Positions 1 to 8,019 of a DNA stretch of 64,000 nucleotides are shown here, piece by piece (positions within the stretch are counted from its first letter, which is position 1; each line of letters opens with the position of its first letter). The notes below the pieces were generated by a model that made no database searches, had not been told where the DNA came from, and worked only from the letters and a program-made list of their open reading frames with translations. The translations under genes were made by a program, and so were the position numbers. This DNA comes from JABWBH01 sp964526695. GTDB lineage: Bacteria > Planctomycetota > Phycisphaerae > UBA1845. Location of the stretch: positions 24,953 to 88,952 of the forward strand of contig CAZGJA010000058.1 of the NCBI GenBank assembly GCA_964526695.1, given 5' to 3'.

Positions 1-525
1 GTTGGCCTCGATCTTGGCGAGGATCGACTGGATCAGGTTGCAGTGGTGGATTTTCGGGTCGAGGCAGTCGGGCGGGAAGCGGCGGACGCTGCTGGTGATT
101 AGCGTAATGCCGCCCTTGTCGTACACGGGAGGCTTGTGCTCGGCGAGGATGATCAGCGTGGGTCCGGCGTTGTTAAGGCGCGGGTCCATGCCGCTGGTGT
201 ATTTCACCCCGCGCGACAGCGTGAGGCGGATGTGCACGCCGTCGGTCATGTGGTTGGCCGCCAGCGTGCGGCGAAGCTGCCCGGTGATCTCCGCGTCCGT
301 CGGAATCTGCGCAAAGGCCAGCGCCTTCGCCGACCCGCGCAGTCGAGCCAGATGCTCCGCAAGCTTGAAGATGCGCCCCTGATACAGCCGCAACCCCTCC
401 CACACCGCGTCGCCGCCCTGAACGGCGGAGTCAAACGGGCTGATGCCGGCCTCGTCGCGGTGGACCAGCCGACCATTGATGTTCACGAGAAGGTCGTGGT
501 TTCTGGGATCGTAGGTTTGAAGCAT
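1..525 (-). CDS. Class IV aminotransferase (BCAT/D-amino acid transaminase-like), N-terminal 175 residues
   Basis: The frame is open from ATG at 525-523 to the window edge, so the C-terminus lies outside. The translation has the fold-type IV start (INGRLVHRDEAGISPFD near residues 16-32, then GDAVWEGLRLYQGRIFKLAEHLARL), as in branched-chain and D-amino acid transaminases, which transfer amino groups using PLP. The segment around 157-172 reads DPKIHHCNLIQSILAK. By comparison with D-amino acid transaminase (IKSLNLL...LAK), the PLP lysine position appears to be His160, with a Lys two residues earlier (Lys158). Function as an amino-acid transaminase is inferred from the fold and substrate is unknown. 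It is divergent from the genes to its right. Confidence 0.85.
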   Translation of the reverse strand, partial: MLQTYDPRNHDLLVNINGRLVHRDEAGISPFDSAVQGGDAVWEGLRLYQGRIFKLAEHLARLRGSAKALAFAQIPTDAEITGQLRRTLAANHMTDGVHIRLTLSRGVKYTSGMDPRLNNAGPTLIILAEHKPPVYDKGGITLITSSVRRFPPDCLDPKIHHCNLIQSILAKIEAN

Positions 526-573
526 GATTCGAACCGGCGTAAGATACGTGTATCCATCAGCGGGACACAGCTT

Positions 574-873
574 ATGCGAGCGAAGGACATCAAGGAAATG
601 CTCAAGGCCCAGCCCTTTTCGCCTGTGCTCATCGGGCTGTCAGACGGCCGTTCGATTCTGGTTCGGCATCCGGATCAGGTTGTTGTCTCCGACCGCTTTC
701 TCTTCGCGGGATTGACCCGCTTGCGGAGATCGCAGCCTCAACAGACGCCGGCTACTTCCGAGGAGGTTGCGCGCGAGGGCGTATTTGTGAACCTGCTCCA
801 AATCACGACCGTCGAGGTCGTCAATGGCAACGGCCGCAAGCCGCGCCGAACCAAGCCGCGAGCCGGCAAATAG
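574..873 (+). CDS. Small conserved hypothetical protein, planctomycete type
   Basis: A 99-residue protein starting MRAKDIKEMLKAQPFSPVLI. The pattern (KDI...L.AQPF.P..I.LSDGR...VRHPDQV.VS) is one I recognise as a recurrent short planctomycete protein of unknown function. The long reading frame extends upstream to about 136, but that part lies antisense to the aminotransferase, so the ATG at 574 is chosen. It has a basic tail (residues 85-99). No catalytic motif, signal peptide or membrane segment is seen. Confidence 0.6.
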   Translation: MRAKDIKEMLKAQPFSPVLIGLSDGRSILVRHPDQVVVSDRFLFAGLTRLRRSQPQQTPATSEEVAREGVFVNLLQITTVEVVNGNGRKPRRTKPRAGK

Positions 874-911
874 AAGCTACCCAGGTCTGCAATGCCATCT
901 ACAATGCCGCG

Positions 912-2357
912 ATGCCGACTTGGCTCGATTCAACGTGGGGGATCATCGGGTTTGTCGCGTGGCTGTTCCTTGCGGGGCTGGCTGCGGGGCACGCCATCAT
1001 GTACAAGCGCGACCCGCGCAGCAGCGCCATCTGGGTGCTGCTGATCCTCCTGCTGCCCTACGCGGGTCCGTGGCTTTACTGGGTTCTGGGCATCAACCGG
1101 CTGGAGCGCCGCGTCGCGCGCCGGCTGGGCCGGCGCGGTCGCCCCTTCGACGCCTGCGATTTTCCGCGAACGCCGAACCCGCCGCAGGACGTGCGCCAAG
1201 CCGTCGGCCACCTCGCCCCGCTGCTGGCCGTTGCCGATCGCGTCACGCGCCTTCCTCTGCTGCCCGGCAACACCATCAAGTCGCTGCACAACGGCGAGCA
1301 GGCTTACCCGCGCATGCTGGATGCGATTCGCGGTGCGGAGAAGACCGTCACGCTCGTCAGTTACATCTTTGATCGCGACGAGGTGGGATTTGGGTTTGCC
1401 GACGCGCTGTCCGAGGCGGCGTCGCGCGGCGTGCGCGTGCACCTGCTGGTGGACGGCCTGGGGGCGCTGGGCAACTTGTCTCGAATGGGCCGGCATCTGC
1501 TGAAGACGAAGGTCGAGACCGCGGCGTTTTTTCCGCTGCGTTTCCCGTTCGGCCGGTTGAGAATCAACCTGCGCAACCACCGCAAGCTCCTCGTCGTGGA
1601 CGGGCACGTCGGCTTCACCGGCGGCATGAACATCTCGCGGCGGCATCTCCTGTCGGATGAGAAGCCGGGGCGCTCCGAGGATCTGCATTTCGAAATCGCC
1701 GGCCCGGTCGTCAGCGAGCTGCAGCACGCATTCGTGGAAGACTGGGCGCTGGCCACCGACAAGGTGCTGGAGGGGGAGGAGTATTTCCCCGTCATCGGCC
1801 CCTGCGGATCGGCTTTGTGCCGCGGCATTTCCACCGGGCCGGACGAAGACATGGACATGGTCCACTGCATCCTGCTGGCCGCCATCGCCGCGGCGAAGAG
1901 CGTCATCTACGTGGTCACGCCGTACTTTGTTCCGACGATGACGCTGATCTCGGCGTTGACGCTGGCGGCGCTGCGCGGCGTGCGCGTGGTGGTGCTGTTG
2001 CCGTCGGAGGTGGATCATCGCTTTCTGCGCTGGGTGGCGGACGCTTACCTGTGGCAGCTTCTGGAGCATGGCATCGAGGTGTATCGCCGTCCTCCGCCGT
2101 TCGTGCATACCAAGCTGGTCACGGTGGATGACACATGGGTGCTGCTCGGTTCCGCCAATCTCGACCGGCGCAGCTTTCGACTCAATTTCGAGTTCAACGT
2201 GGAAGCGTATGACGCGGCGCTGGCTCGGGAGTTGTCAGCATGGCTGGAGTCGCTGCTGCCCGGTTCCAGGCGGGTGACGCTGGAGGAGGTGGACTCGCGC
2301 TCCACGGCGCAGCGCTTGCGCGACGGGGCGTTCAAGTTGCTCTCGCCGCACTTGTGA
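912..2357 (+). CDS. cls: Cardiolipin synthase, phospholipase D superfamily
   Basis: 481 residues. There are two N-terminal membrane helices (about 10-30 and 40-60; PLDc_N region) followed by two PLD phosphodiesterase domains. Both HKD motifs are intact: H223-x-K225-x4-D230 (NHRKLLVVD, followed by GFTGGMN) and H399-x-K401-x4-D406 (VHTKLVTVD, followed by GSANLDRRS). Length and order match bacterial ClsA-type enzymes, which condense two phosphatidylglycerols to cardiolipin and glycerol at the inner membrane. It stands alone on the + strand, 39 bases after the small hypothetical gene. The ATG at 912 precedes the first hydrophobic helix at the usual distance. Confidence 0.95.
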   Translation: MPTWLDSTWGIIGFVAWLFLAGLAAGHAIMYKRDPRSSAIWVLLILLLPYAGPWLYWVLGINRLERRVARRLGRRGRPFDACDFPRTPNPPQDVRQAVGHLAPLLAVADRVTRLPLLPGNTIKSLHNGEQAYPRMLDAIRGAEKTVTLVSYIFDRDEVGFGFADALSEAASRGVRVHLLVDGLGALGNLSRMGRHLLKTKVETAAFFPLRFPFGRLRINLRNHRKLLVVDGHVGFTGGMNISRRHLLSDEKPGRSEDLHFEIAGPVVSELQHAFVEDWALATDKVLEGEEYFPVIGPCGSALCRGISTGPDEDMDMVHCILLAAIAAAKSVIYVVTPYFVPTMTLISALTLAALRGVRVVVLLPSEVDHRFLRWVADAYLWQLLEHGIEVYRRPPPFVHTKLVTVDDTWVLLGSANLDRRSFRLNFEFNVEAYDAALARELSAWLESLLPGSRRVTLEEVDSRSTAQRLRDGAFKLLSPHL

Positions 2358-2470
2358 TGGGGATTCCGCTGAATGAACATGCGTCAGGAGGAAGCGACAC
2401 GGGGTGGCAGGTCTCTCCGGCTCCCTGCGCAAGCCCCTGCGAGTGGATCCTTGAGGATTGACATCCGCGC

Positions 2471-3157
2471 ATGACGCCGAACGAGAGAACGGGAGCCGAT
2501 TCCGATGCCCACGAGACGTTCGACCAGCGCCGACGGCGGATGATCTACGAGGACATCTACCGGCGCGGCGTGACGGATCCGCGCGTGCTCAAGGCCATGG
2601 ACGAAGTCCCGCGCGAGCGGTTCCTTCCGCCGGAGTTGCGCGAGGCGGCGTACGAGGACCGCGCGCTGCCCATCGCCGGCGGACAGACGATCAGCCAGCC
2701 GTTCATCGTCGCGTACATGACCGAGCGGCTGGAGTTGACGCCGCAATCCCGCGTGCTCGAAATCGGCACGGGCACGGGTTACCAGACCGCCGTCCTCGCC
2801 CGCCTCGCCGCGCACGTCTGTTCCATCGAGCGGCTGGAGGGTCTCCACCTTCAGGCCGCAGGGACGCTTGAAGCCCTGGGCGTCGGCAACGTCCGGCTTG
2901 TTCGTGGCGACGGATCGCTGGGCTGTCCCACGGAGGCGCCGTTCGATCGCATCCTCATCACCGCGGGCGCTCCTGAAGTTCCGCCCAGCCTGTTGCAGCA
3001 GTTGGCGGACGGCGGCGTGCTGGTCGCTCCCATCGGCGGCGAGGTCGAGCAGCGGATCGTCCATGTGCGCCGGCTCGGCGCGCGGACCGTCGAAACCACG
3101 CTGATTCCCGTGCGGTTCGTGCGGCTTATCGGAAGCGAAGGCTGGTCCGCGGACTGA
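2471..3157 (+). CDS. pcm: Protein-L-isoaspartate O-methyltransferase
   Basis: 228 residues; it methylates L-isoaspartyl residues of aged proteins with S-adenosylmethionine, allowing their repair. Family signatures are present in order: VPRERFLPPELREAAYEDRALPI, GGQTISQPFIVAYMTE, then SAM motif I VLEIGTGTGYQTAVLARL (about residues 95-112), and the C-terminal VAPIGG.VEQ segment. It is slightly longer than typical (about 210) because of an N-terminal extension with a basic patch. It follows cls by 113 bases on the same strand. No strong Shine-Dalgarno is visible before the ATG, so a slightly later start is possible. Confidence 0.93.
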   Translation: MTPNERTGADSDAHETFDQRRRRMIYEDIYRRGVTDPRVLKAMDEVPRERFLPPELREAAYEDRALPIAGGQTISQPFIVAYMTERLELTPQSRVLEIGTGTGYQTAVLARLAAHVCSIERLEGLHLQAAGTLEALGVGNVRLVRGDGSLGCPTEAPFDRILITAGAPEVPPSLLQQLADGGVLVAPIGGEVEQRIVHVRRLGARTVETTLIPVRFVRLIGSEGWSAD

Positions 3158-3459
3158 CAGATGCATGGCACTCTCAAGCCCGGCGCCGCGCGCGGCATGA
3201 CGGGACAAACCGCCGCAAACCGCTGGAAACCAAGGCCAGGCCTCGCAAGGCGACACCCGGCGCCGGCGAGCGCCGGGCCTTACCGGACGTCGGCGCGCGC
3301 CAACGTCCGATCGTGCGGCGATTACCCCACAATCTTGTTCATGAAACCGCAAGCCCGCCCGCGCGAACGCCGATGAACCGGCACGATCGCTGACGGGGTC
3401 GCACACTTCCCTCCGCCACGATCACCGGTCTGCATTACTGATTGCGAAGCAGGGCACCG
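3158..3459. other. Intergenic region pcm to RsbW-like gene, with a GC hairpin
   Basis: No convincing gene. A hairpin with an 8-bp stem (CCCGGCGC at 3256-3263, GCGCCGGG at 3270-3277, six-base loop) lies about 100 bases after the pcm stop. It lacks a T-run, so it is only a possible terminator. The promoter of the chemotaxis locus presumably lies to its right, but I cannot point to clear hexamers. Confidence 0.45.
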
Positions 3460-3900
3460 ATGTTCCGGATCACCGACACATCCTCGGGGTTCCGCGTTCA
3501 GATGTCGTCGCGCCTCGATCTCATCGATCGCGCGGACGAGCTTCTGACGCAGCGCCTCCTCAGCTCCACGTCGAACCTCGACGCGTTCGCCGTCCGCATC
3601 CTGCTTCGAGAAGCGCTGCTCAACGCCGTCATGCACGGCGGGCGGCAAGGCGAGGACAGCGCGATCGACCTCGACGTGGAGTTCGACGCGGACGGGCTGA
3701 CGCTGACGGTTGCGGATCGCGGACCGGGCTTTGACTGGCGGCGGCGGCTCGATCGCCTCGACGTGCTCGCCGACGGCGGACGCGGCATCCCGCTGATGGG
3801 GATCTACGCGGACGACATGCAATACGACGAAGGCGGCAATCGCCTCACGCTGCGCAAACGAGCCGTCCTCAAGGACGCCAAGACACTGCAACGAACCTGA
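3460..3900 (+). CDS. RsbW-like ATP-binding protein (HATPase, anti-sigma/switch kinase family)
   Basis: 146 residues from the ATG at 3460 (an upstream TTG at 3442 would add six residues; AGGG lies seven bases before the ATG). It is a compact GHKL ATPase domain: the N-box LLREALLNAVMHGG (about residues 47-60), G1 box VADRGPGFDW (about 82-91) and the G2-like segment GGRGIPLMGIYADDM. There is no His-phosphoacceptor domain, so it resembles RsbW/SpoIIAB anti-sigma kinases rather than a sensor kinase. Its stop overlaps the ORF of the STAS gene, and the two form the usual antagonist/anti-antagonist pair. Position at the head of a chemotaxis operon suggests a role in that pathway, which is inference. 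Confidence 0.8.
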   Translation: MFRITDTSSGFRVQMSSRLDLIDRADELLTQRLLSSTSNLDAFAVRILLREALLNAVMHGGRQGEDSAIDLDVEFDADGLTLTVADRGPGFDWRRRLDRLDVLADGGRGIPLMGIYADDMQYDEGGNRLTLRKRAVLKDAKTLQRT

Positions 3901-3917
3901 TGGAGGATCTTTCGACA

Positions 3918-4217
3918 ATGGCGCAATCAACAGCAACCCAGGCTCCCGTGGTCCGTCCCGCGGGAACGATCACGGCTCTGAACGCGGACGAGTTCCGTGC
4001 CACGCTTCAGGAGCATCTCGCCGACGGCGCGAAGGACCTGACCATCGACCTCAGCGACGTGGACCTGATCGACTCGCGCGGGCTGGCCGTCTTCGTGGTT
4101 TGTCATCAGACGCTGCTCGCCCGCGGAGGCACGCTCACGGTCCGAGGCGCGGACGCGAACCTGAAAGGCCTGTTCCGCGTCATCCGGCTCGACGAGCACT
4201 TCCGCGTCCTCGACTGA
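3918..4217 (+). CDS. STAS-domain protein (anti-anti-sigma factor-like)
   Basis: 99 residues forming one STAS domain. The conserved segment LTIDLSDVDLIDSRGLAVFVVCHQTL contains the serine (in IDSRGL) that RsbV/SpoIIAA-like proteins have phosphorylated by their partner kinase. The start is placed at ATG 3918 because GGAGGA at 3902-3907 lies ten bases upstream; an ATG at 3900, overlapping the previous stop (ATGA), would add six residues. It immediately follows the RsbW-like gene and precedes cheA by 81 bases. A partner-switch module feeding chemotaxis or motility is the likely role. Confidence 0.85.
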   Translation: MAQSTATQAPVVRPAGTITALNADEFRATLQEHLADGAKDLTIDLSDVDLIDSRGLAVFVVCHQTLLARGGTLTVRGADANLKGLFRVIRLDEHFRVLD

Positions 4218-4298
4218 CGAGGACGCCGATCCGGTCGGTCGGTGCAGCGCTGGGCAAACGTATGAACCTCTCAACCATCCACAGGCGGAGAATCAGCC

Positions 4299-7200
4299 GT
4301 GCTTTCGGATCAGAATGAGCTTATCGAATGTTTTGTCACTGAAGCCTCGGAAGGTCTGGACGGCATCGAGACCGACCTTCTAGCCATGGAGGCCGACGGC
4401 GCCAACATCAACGTCGAGCGCGTCAACAAGATCTTCCGCAGCATCCACTCCATCAAGGGAACGGCCGGGTTCCTCGGGCTGACGGCGATCGGGGCGCTGT
4501 CGCACGAGATGGAGAACGTGTTGAACATGATCCGCAACCGCGAGCTGACGCCGGGCGAGGCCGTCGTCGAGGCGCTCATCCGCGGGTCCGATCTGCTCCG
4601 CGGCATGGTGTCCGACCACAGCCGCTCCAACCAGGTGGACGTCTCCCAGCACGTCGCGGCGCTCAAGTCCGCCGTCAAGGGGCTGTCCTCCCCCGCGGAG
4701 ACCGCAGCGCCGGATCGCGAAATCGACGTGCTCATGCCCACCGGCGGCGTCGCCTTCATGGGCGTCAGCGAGAAAGCGCTCCGCCAGCAGCAGGAGCGCA
4801 ATTGCCACATCCACATCGTCGAGGCCGATCTCATCAACGACGTGGAGTCGAAAGGGCTTACGCCGGTTCAGTTCCTCCAGCGGGTGTATGCCTGCGCGGA
4901 GCTGATGGACAGTTACATCAGCACGTCGGGCGTGGGCACGCTGGACTCGAAGCTGCCGGCGGAGCTGCTCTTCCGCATGTTGCTCGCCTCCGAGCACGGC
5001 CCGGACGACCTGCACCTGGAGCTGGGGCTGCCCTCCGACCGCGTGCATCCGATCGCCACGCCCGACCACGGACCGTGGGATTCAACAGGCGCATCGGCTC
5101 GCGAAGAGGCCCCGGTCACCCAGACGGCTCGCGCGATGGCGCAGGCCACCGCACCGGAGGGCGGCGCGTCGTCCAAGATCGACGAGCCTGCGGATCCCGC
5201 CCGCGCCTCCGCCGCCCCCGTGCGGACGGACGCGACCCTGCGCGTCGGCGTGCGCATCCTCGACAACTTGATGACGCTCGCCGGCGAACTCGTACTCGCG
5301 CGGAACCAGCTCCTGCAGATCAGCGCCTCCAAAGGCCAGGCCGGCATCGATTCCGTCGCCAACCGCATTGACCAGGTGACCAGCGACTTGCAGGAAGCCA
5401 TCATGCAGACGCGCATGCAGCCCGTCGGCACGGTCCTCGGGAAGTTCCAGCGCGTCGTCCGCGACCTCAGCAAGACGCTCAACAAGCAGTGCGACCTCTT
5501 CATCGAGGGCAACGAGGTCGAGCTGGACAAGACCATCATCGAGGCCATCGGCGATCCGCTCACGCACCTCGTCCGCAACGCGCTCGATCACGGGCTGGAG
5601 AGGCCCGAACTCCGGGAGGCGAAAGGGAAGAAGCCCACCGGGCAGGTGCACATCCGCGCGTTTCATCAGGGCGGCAAAGTCAACATTACGATCAGCGACG
5701 ACGGCGCCGGCATCGACGGTGAGAAGCTGAAGACCAAGGCCGTCCAAAAGAACGTCATCACCGCGGACCAGGCCCGGACGATGTCCGAGCGCGAGGCGAT
5801 CCGGCTGATCTTCCACCCCGGATTCTCCATGGCGGAGAAGGTGACCGAGGTCAGCGGGCGCGGCGTCGGCATGGACGTGGTCCGCACCAACATCGAGAAA
5901 CTCGGCGGGACCGTGGATGTGGAGACGCAGCTCGGCTCGGGCACAACCATCGCCATCCGACTGCCGCTCACGCTGGCCATCATTCCGGCGCTCATCGTGT
6001 GGTGCAACGAGAAGAAGTACGCGCTTCCGCAGGTACACATCCATGAGCTGATTCGCGTCAAGGCCTCTGAAGTGCGCACGAAGATCCGCCGCATCAACGA
6101 CGCGGAGTTGCTCCACGTGCGCGGCTCGCTCCTGCCGCTCGTGCGGCTCAGCACCGCTCTCGGCGTGCCGTCGCGATTCCGCGCCGGATACGATGGCCCC
6201 GCGGTGGACAACCACCGCCTCGCGCTGGCGGACCGACGCGACGACGGCGAGCCGCTCGCCGCCGACAACCGGCGCGACGGCGCTTCGGATCGGCGCGAGG
6301 ACACCAATGAAGGCGCGCTGAACATCATCGTCGCCGAGGCGGGCGCGCTGCGCTACGGGCTGGTCGTGGACGGGCTTGACGACTCGCAGGAAATCGTGGT
6401 CAAGCCGCTGGGCCGCCACATGAAGCAGTGCACCTGCCTGGCCGGGGCGACCGTCCTCGGCGACGGCAAGGTGGCAATGATCCTCGATGTCACCGGCATC
6501 TCCCAGCACTGCGGTCTGAAAGCGCCGGACGACAAGCAGACCGACGCCGCCGAAGCCGCGACGGACGCCGATGACGCCTGCACCGCCCTGATGTTCCGCA
6601 ACCACGAGACCGAGCATTTCGCCGTGCCCACGGCGCTGATCTCGCGCATCGAGAACATCAAGGCCGAGCAGATCGACAGCGTCGGCGGGCGGGAGATTCT
6701 CCAGTACCGCGGTCGCTCCCTGCCGCTGCTGCGGCTGGATCAACACATCAAGGCGAGGCCCAGCGAGGTGCAGGGCGCTTGCCATGTCGCCGTCTTCAAC
6801 GTGGCCGACCACGAGGTGGGCCTGGTCATTCCGCACCTCGGCGACATCCGGGACATCAGCACGCACCTCGACACGTCGGCCTTCTGCGAGCCGGGCGTCT
6901 TCGGCTCGCTGATCGTGCAGGACGCCACCACGCGCGTCATCGACCTCATCGCCATCACGCGCAGCGCGTACCCGGAGTGGTTCGCCGCCGCGGCGGCCTC
7001 CGCGGAAAGGTCCGCGGGCACCGGTGTCCGCATCGTGCTCGCCGAGGATTCCGCCTTCTTCCGCGGTCAGGTGGCCGCGTTCCTGGAATCCGCCGGATTC
7101 GAGGTCGAGGCGTTCGACGACGGCGAGGGCGCCTGGGCGCGCCTGCAGAAGCTCAGCCCGCCCGTGGACCTGGTGCTCACGGACATCGAGATGCCGCGCG

Positions 7201-7448
7201 TCACGGGGCTGGAGCTGACCAGCCGCATCAAAGGGGATTCGCGCCTTCGCTCGATTCCCGTCTTCGCCCTCACCAGCCTCGCCGGCGACGCCAACATCAA
7301 GCGCGGGCGCGAGGCGGGCGTGGATGAATACCTCGTGAAGCTCGACCGAGAACTGTTGATCAGCGCGATTCAGAATCGACTGGGAAGCGCCGCCGGCTCT
7401 CGCGCGACCGCCGGCAGCGCCGCAGCCCTTGTGGGGAGATCGTCATGA
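4299..7448 (+). CDS. cheA: Chemotaxis histidine kinase CheA with C-terminal receiver domain
   Basis: 1049 residues, GTG start preceded by AGGCGGAG (spacing eight). Domains in order: Hpt (1-105) with phospho-acceptor His50 in SIHSIKGTAGFLG; a less conserved domain (about 140-255) with a YxxTSG-like segment; dimerisation helices (about 312-375, LAGELVLARNQLL); GHKL kinase core (N-box HLVRNALDHGLE near 426, DDGAGID near 467, GRGVGMDVV near 520); a CheW-like domain from about 564; a second CheW-like domain from about 762 (CTALMFRNHETEHFAVP); and a receiver (about 908-1030) with acceptor Asp962 in VLTDIEMPR and the conserved Lys in LVKLD. It autophosphorylates and would pass phosphate to receivers, including its own, under receptor control. 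It overlaps cheW by four bases (ATGA). Confidence 0.95.
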   Translation: MLSDQNELIECFVTEASEGLDGIETDLLAMEADGANINVERVNKIFRSIHSIKGTAGFLGLTAIGALSHEMENVLNMIRNRELTPGEAVVEALIRGSDLLRGMVSDHSRSNQVDVSQHVAALKSAVKGLSSPAETAAPDREIDVLMPTGGVAFMGVSEKALRQQQERNCHIHIVEADLINDVESKGLTPVQFLQRVYACAELMDSYISTSGVGTLDSKLPAELLFRMLLASEHGPDDLHLELGLPSDRVHPIATPDHGPWDSTGASAREEAPVTQTARAMAQATAPEGGASSKIDEPADPARASAAPVRTDATLRVGVRILDNLMTLAGELVLARNQLLQISASKGQAGIDSVANRIDQVTSDLQEAIMQTRMQPVGTVLGKFQRVVRDLSKTLNKQCDLFIEGNEVELDKTIIEAIGDPLTHLVRNALDHGLERPELREAKGKKPTGQVHIRAFHQGGKVNITISDDGAGIDGEKLKTKAVQKNVITADQARTMSEREAIRLIFHPGFSMAEKVTEVSGRGVGMDVVRTNIEKLGGTVDVETQLGSGTTIAIRLPLTLAIIPALIVWCNEKKYALPQVHIHELIRVKASEVRTKIRRINDAELLHVRGSLLPLVRLSTALGVPSRFRAGYDGPAVDNHRLALADRRDDGEPLAADNRRDGASDRREDTNEGALNIIVAEAGALRYGLVVDGLDDSQEIVVKPLGRHMKQCTCLAGATVLGDGKVAMILDVTGISQHCGLKAPDDKQTDAAEAATDADDACTALMFRNHETEHFAVPTALISRIENIKAEQIDSVGGREILQYRGRSLPLLRLDQHIKARPSEVQGACHVAVFNVADHEVGLVIPHLGDIRDISTHLDTSAFCEPGVFGSLIVQDATTRVIDLIAITRSAYPEWFAAAAASAERSAGTGVRIVLAEDSAFFRGQVAAFLESAGFEVEAFDDGEGAWARLQKLSPPVDLVLTDIEMPRVTGLELTSRIKGDSRLRSIPVFALTSLAGDANIKRGREAGVDEYLVKLDRELLISAIQNRLGSAAGSRATAGSAAALVGRSS

Positions 7449-7951
7449 CCACGTGCATGGAACCCTCGTCGGCGACGCTGACCGAGGATCGAGAGATCGA
7501 ACTGGTCACCTTCGCCATCGGCGACCGCATGTTCGGCGCGGACATCGCCGAGGTCTCGGAAATCAACCGCAACCTCGACATGGTTCCCGCGCCCAACGCG
7601 CCGCCCTGGGTGCGCGGCGTCATCAACCTCCGCGGCGAGGTCGTCAGCGTCGTGGACCTGCGCGTCCTGCTCGGCAAGCCGCCGGCCGAGATCACCCCGA
7701 CCAGCCGCAACGTCCTGGTGTACTCGCGCGGCGAGCGCGTCGGGCTGCTCACCGACCGCGTCGGCGAAGTTGTCCGCTGCCGCACGCACGAGCTTGAAGA
7801 CCCGCCGGCGAACCTCGCCGGCGCGGACGGACTGTTCGTCAAGGCGGTTTACAAGAACAAGGAGGAACTGCTCCTGATCCTCGACGGCGAGGATGCCCTC
7901 TCGCGCGATCGTGATGATTCGCCCGCCGACGGCACGGTCAACGCTCGATAA
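7445..7951 (+). CDS. cheW: Chemotaxis coupling protein CheW
   Basis: 168 residues, single CheW domain: FAIGDRMFGADIAEVSEI, APNAPPWVRGVINLRGEVVSVVDLR and LTDRVGEVV are the family segments. It bridges chemoreceptors to CheA at the polar arrays. Translationally coupled to cheA by ATGA overlap at 7445-7448. It lies directly before two chemoreceptor genes. Confidence 0.95.
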   Translation: MTTCMEPSSATLTEDREIELVTFAIGDRMFGADIAEVSEINRNLDMVPAPNAPPWVRGVINLRGEVVSVVDLRVLLGKPPAEITPTSRNVLVYSRGERVGLLTDRVGEVVRCRTHELEDPPANLAGADGLFVKAVYKNKEELLLILDGEDALSRDRDDSPADGTVNAR

Positions 7952-8019
7952 CCCATGTCCAGGGGGCGCACTTTCCCCTGCTTTGAATTGTCCACAAATC
8001 TGAAAGGAACACGATCTCC

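Noticed and set aside
3161..3376. 71-codon + frame just after pcm
   Set aside because: Passes through a GC hairpin, has no protein-like features.
5082..6866. 594-codon - strand frame
   Set aside because: Shadow of cheA in high-G+C DNA.
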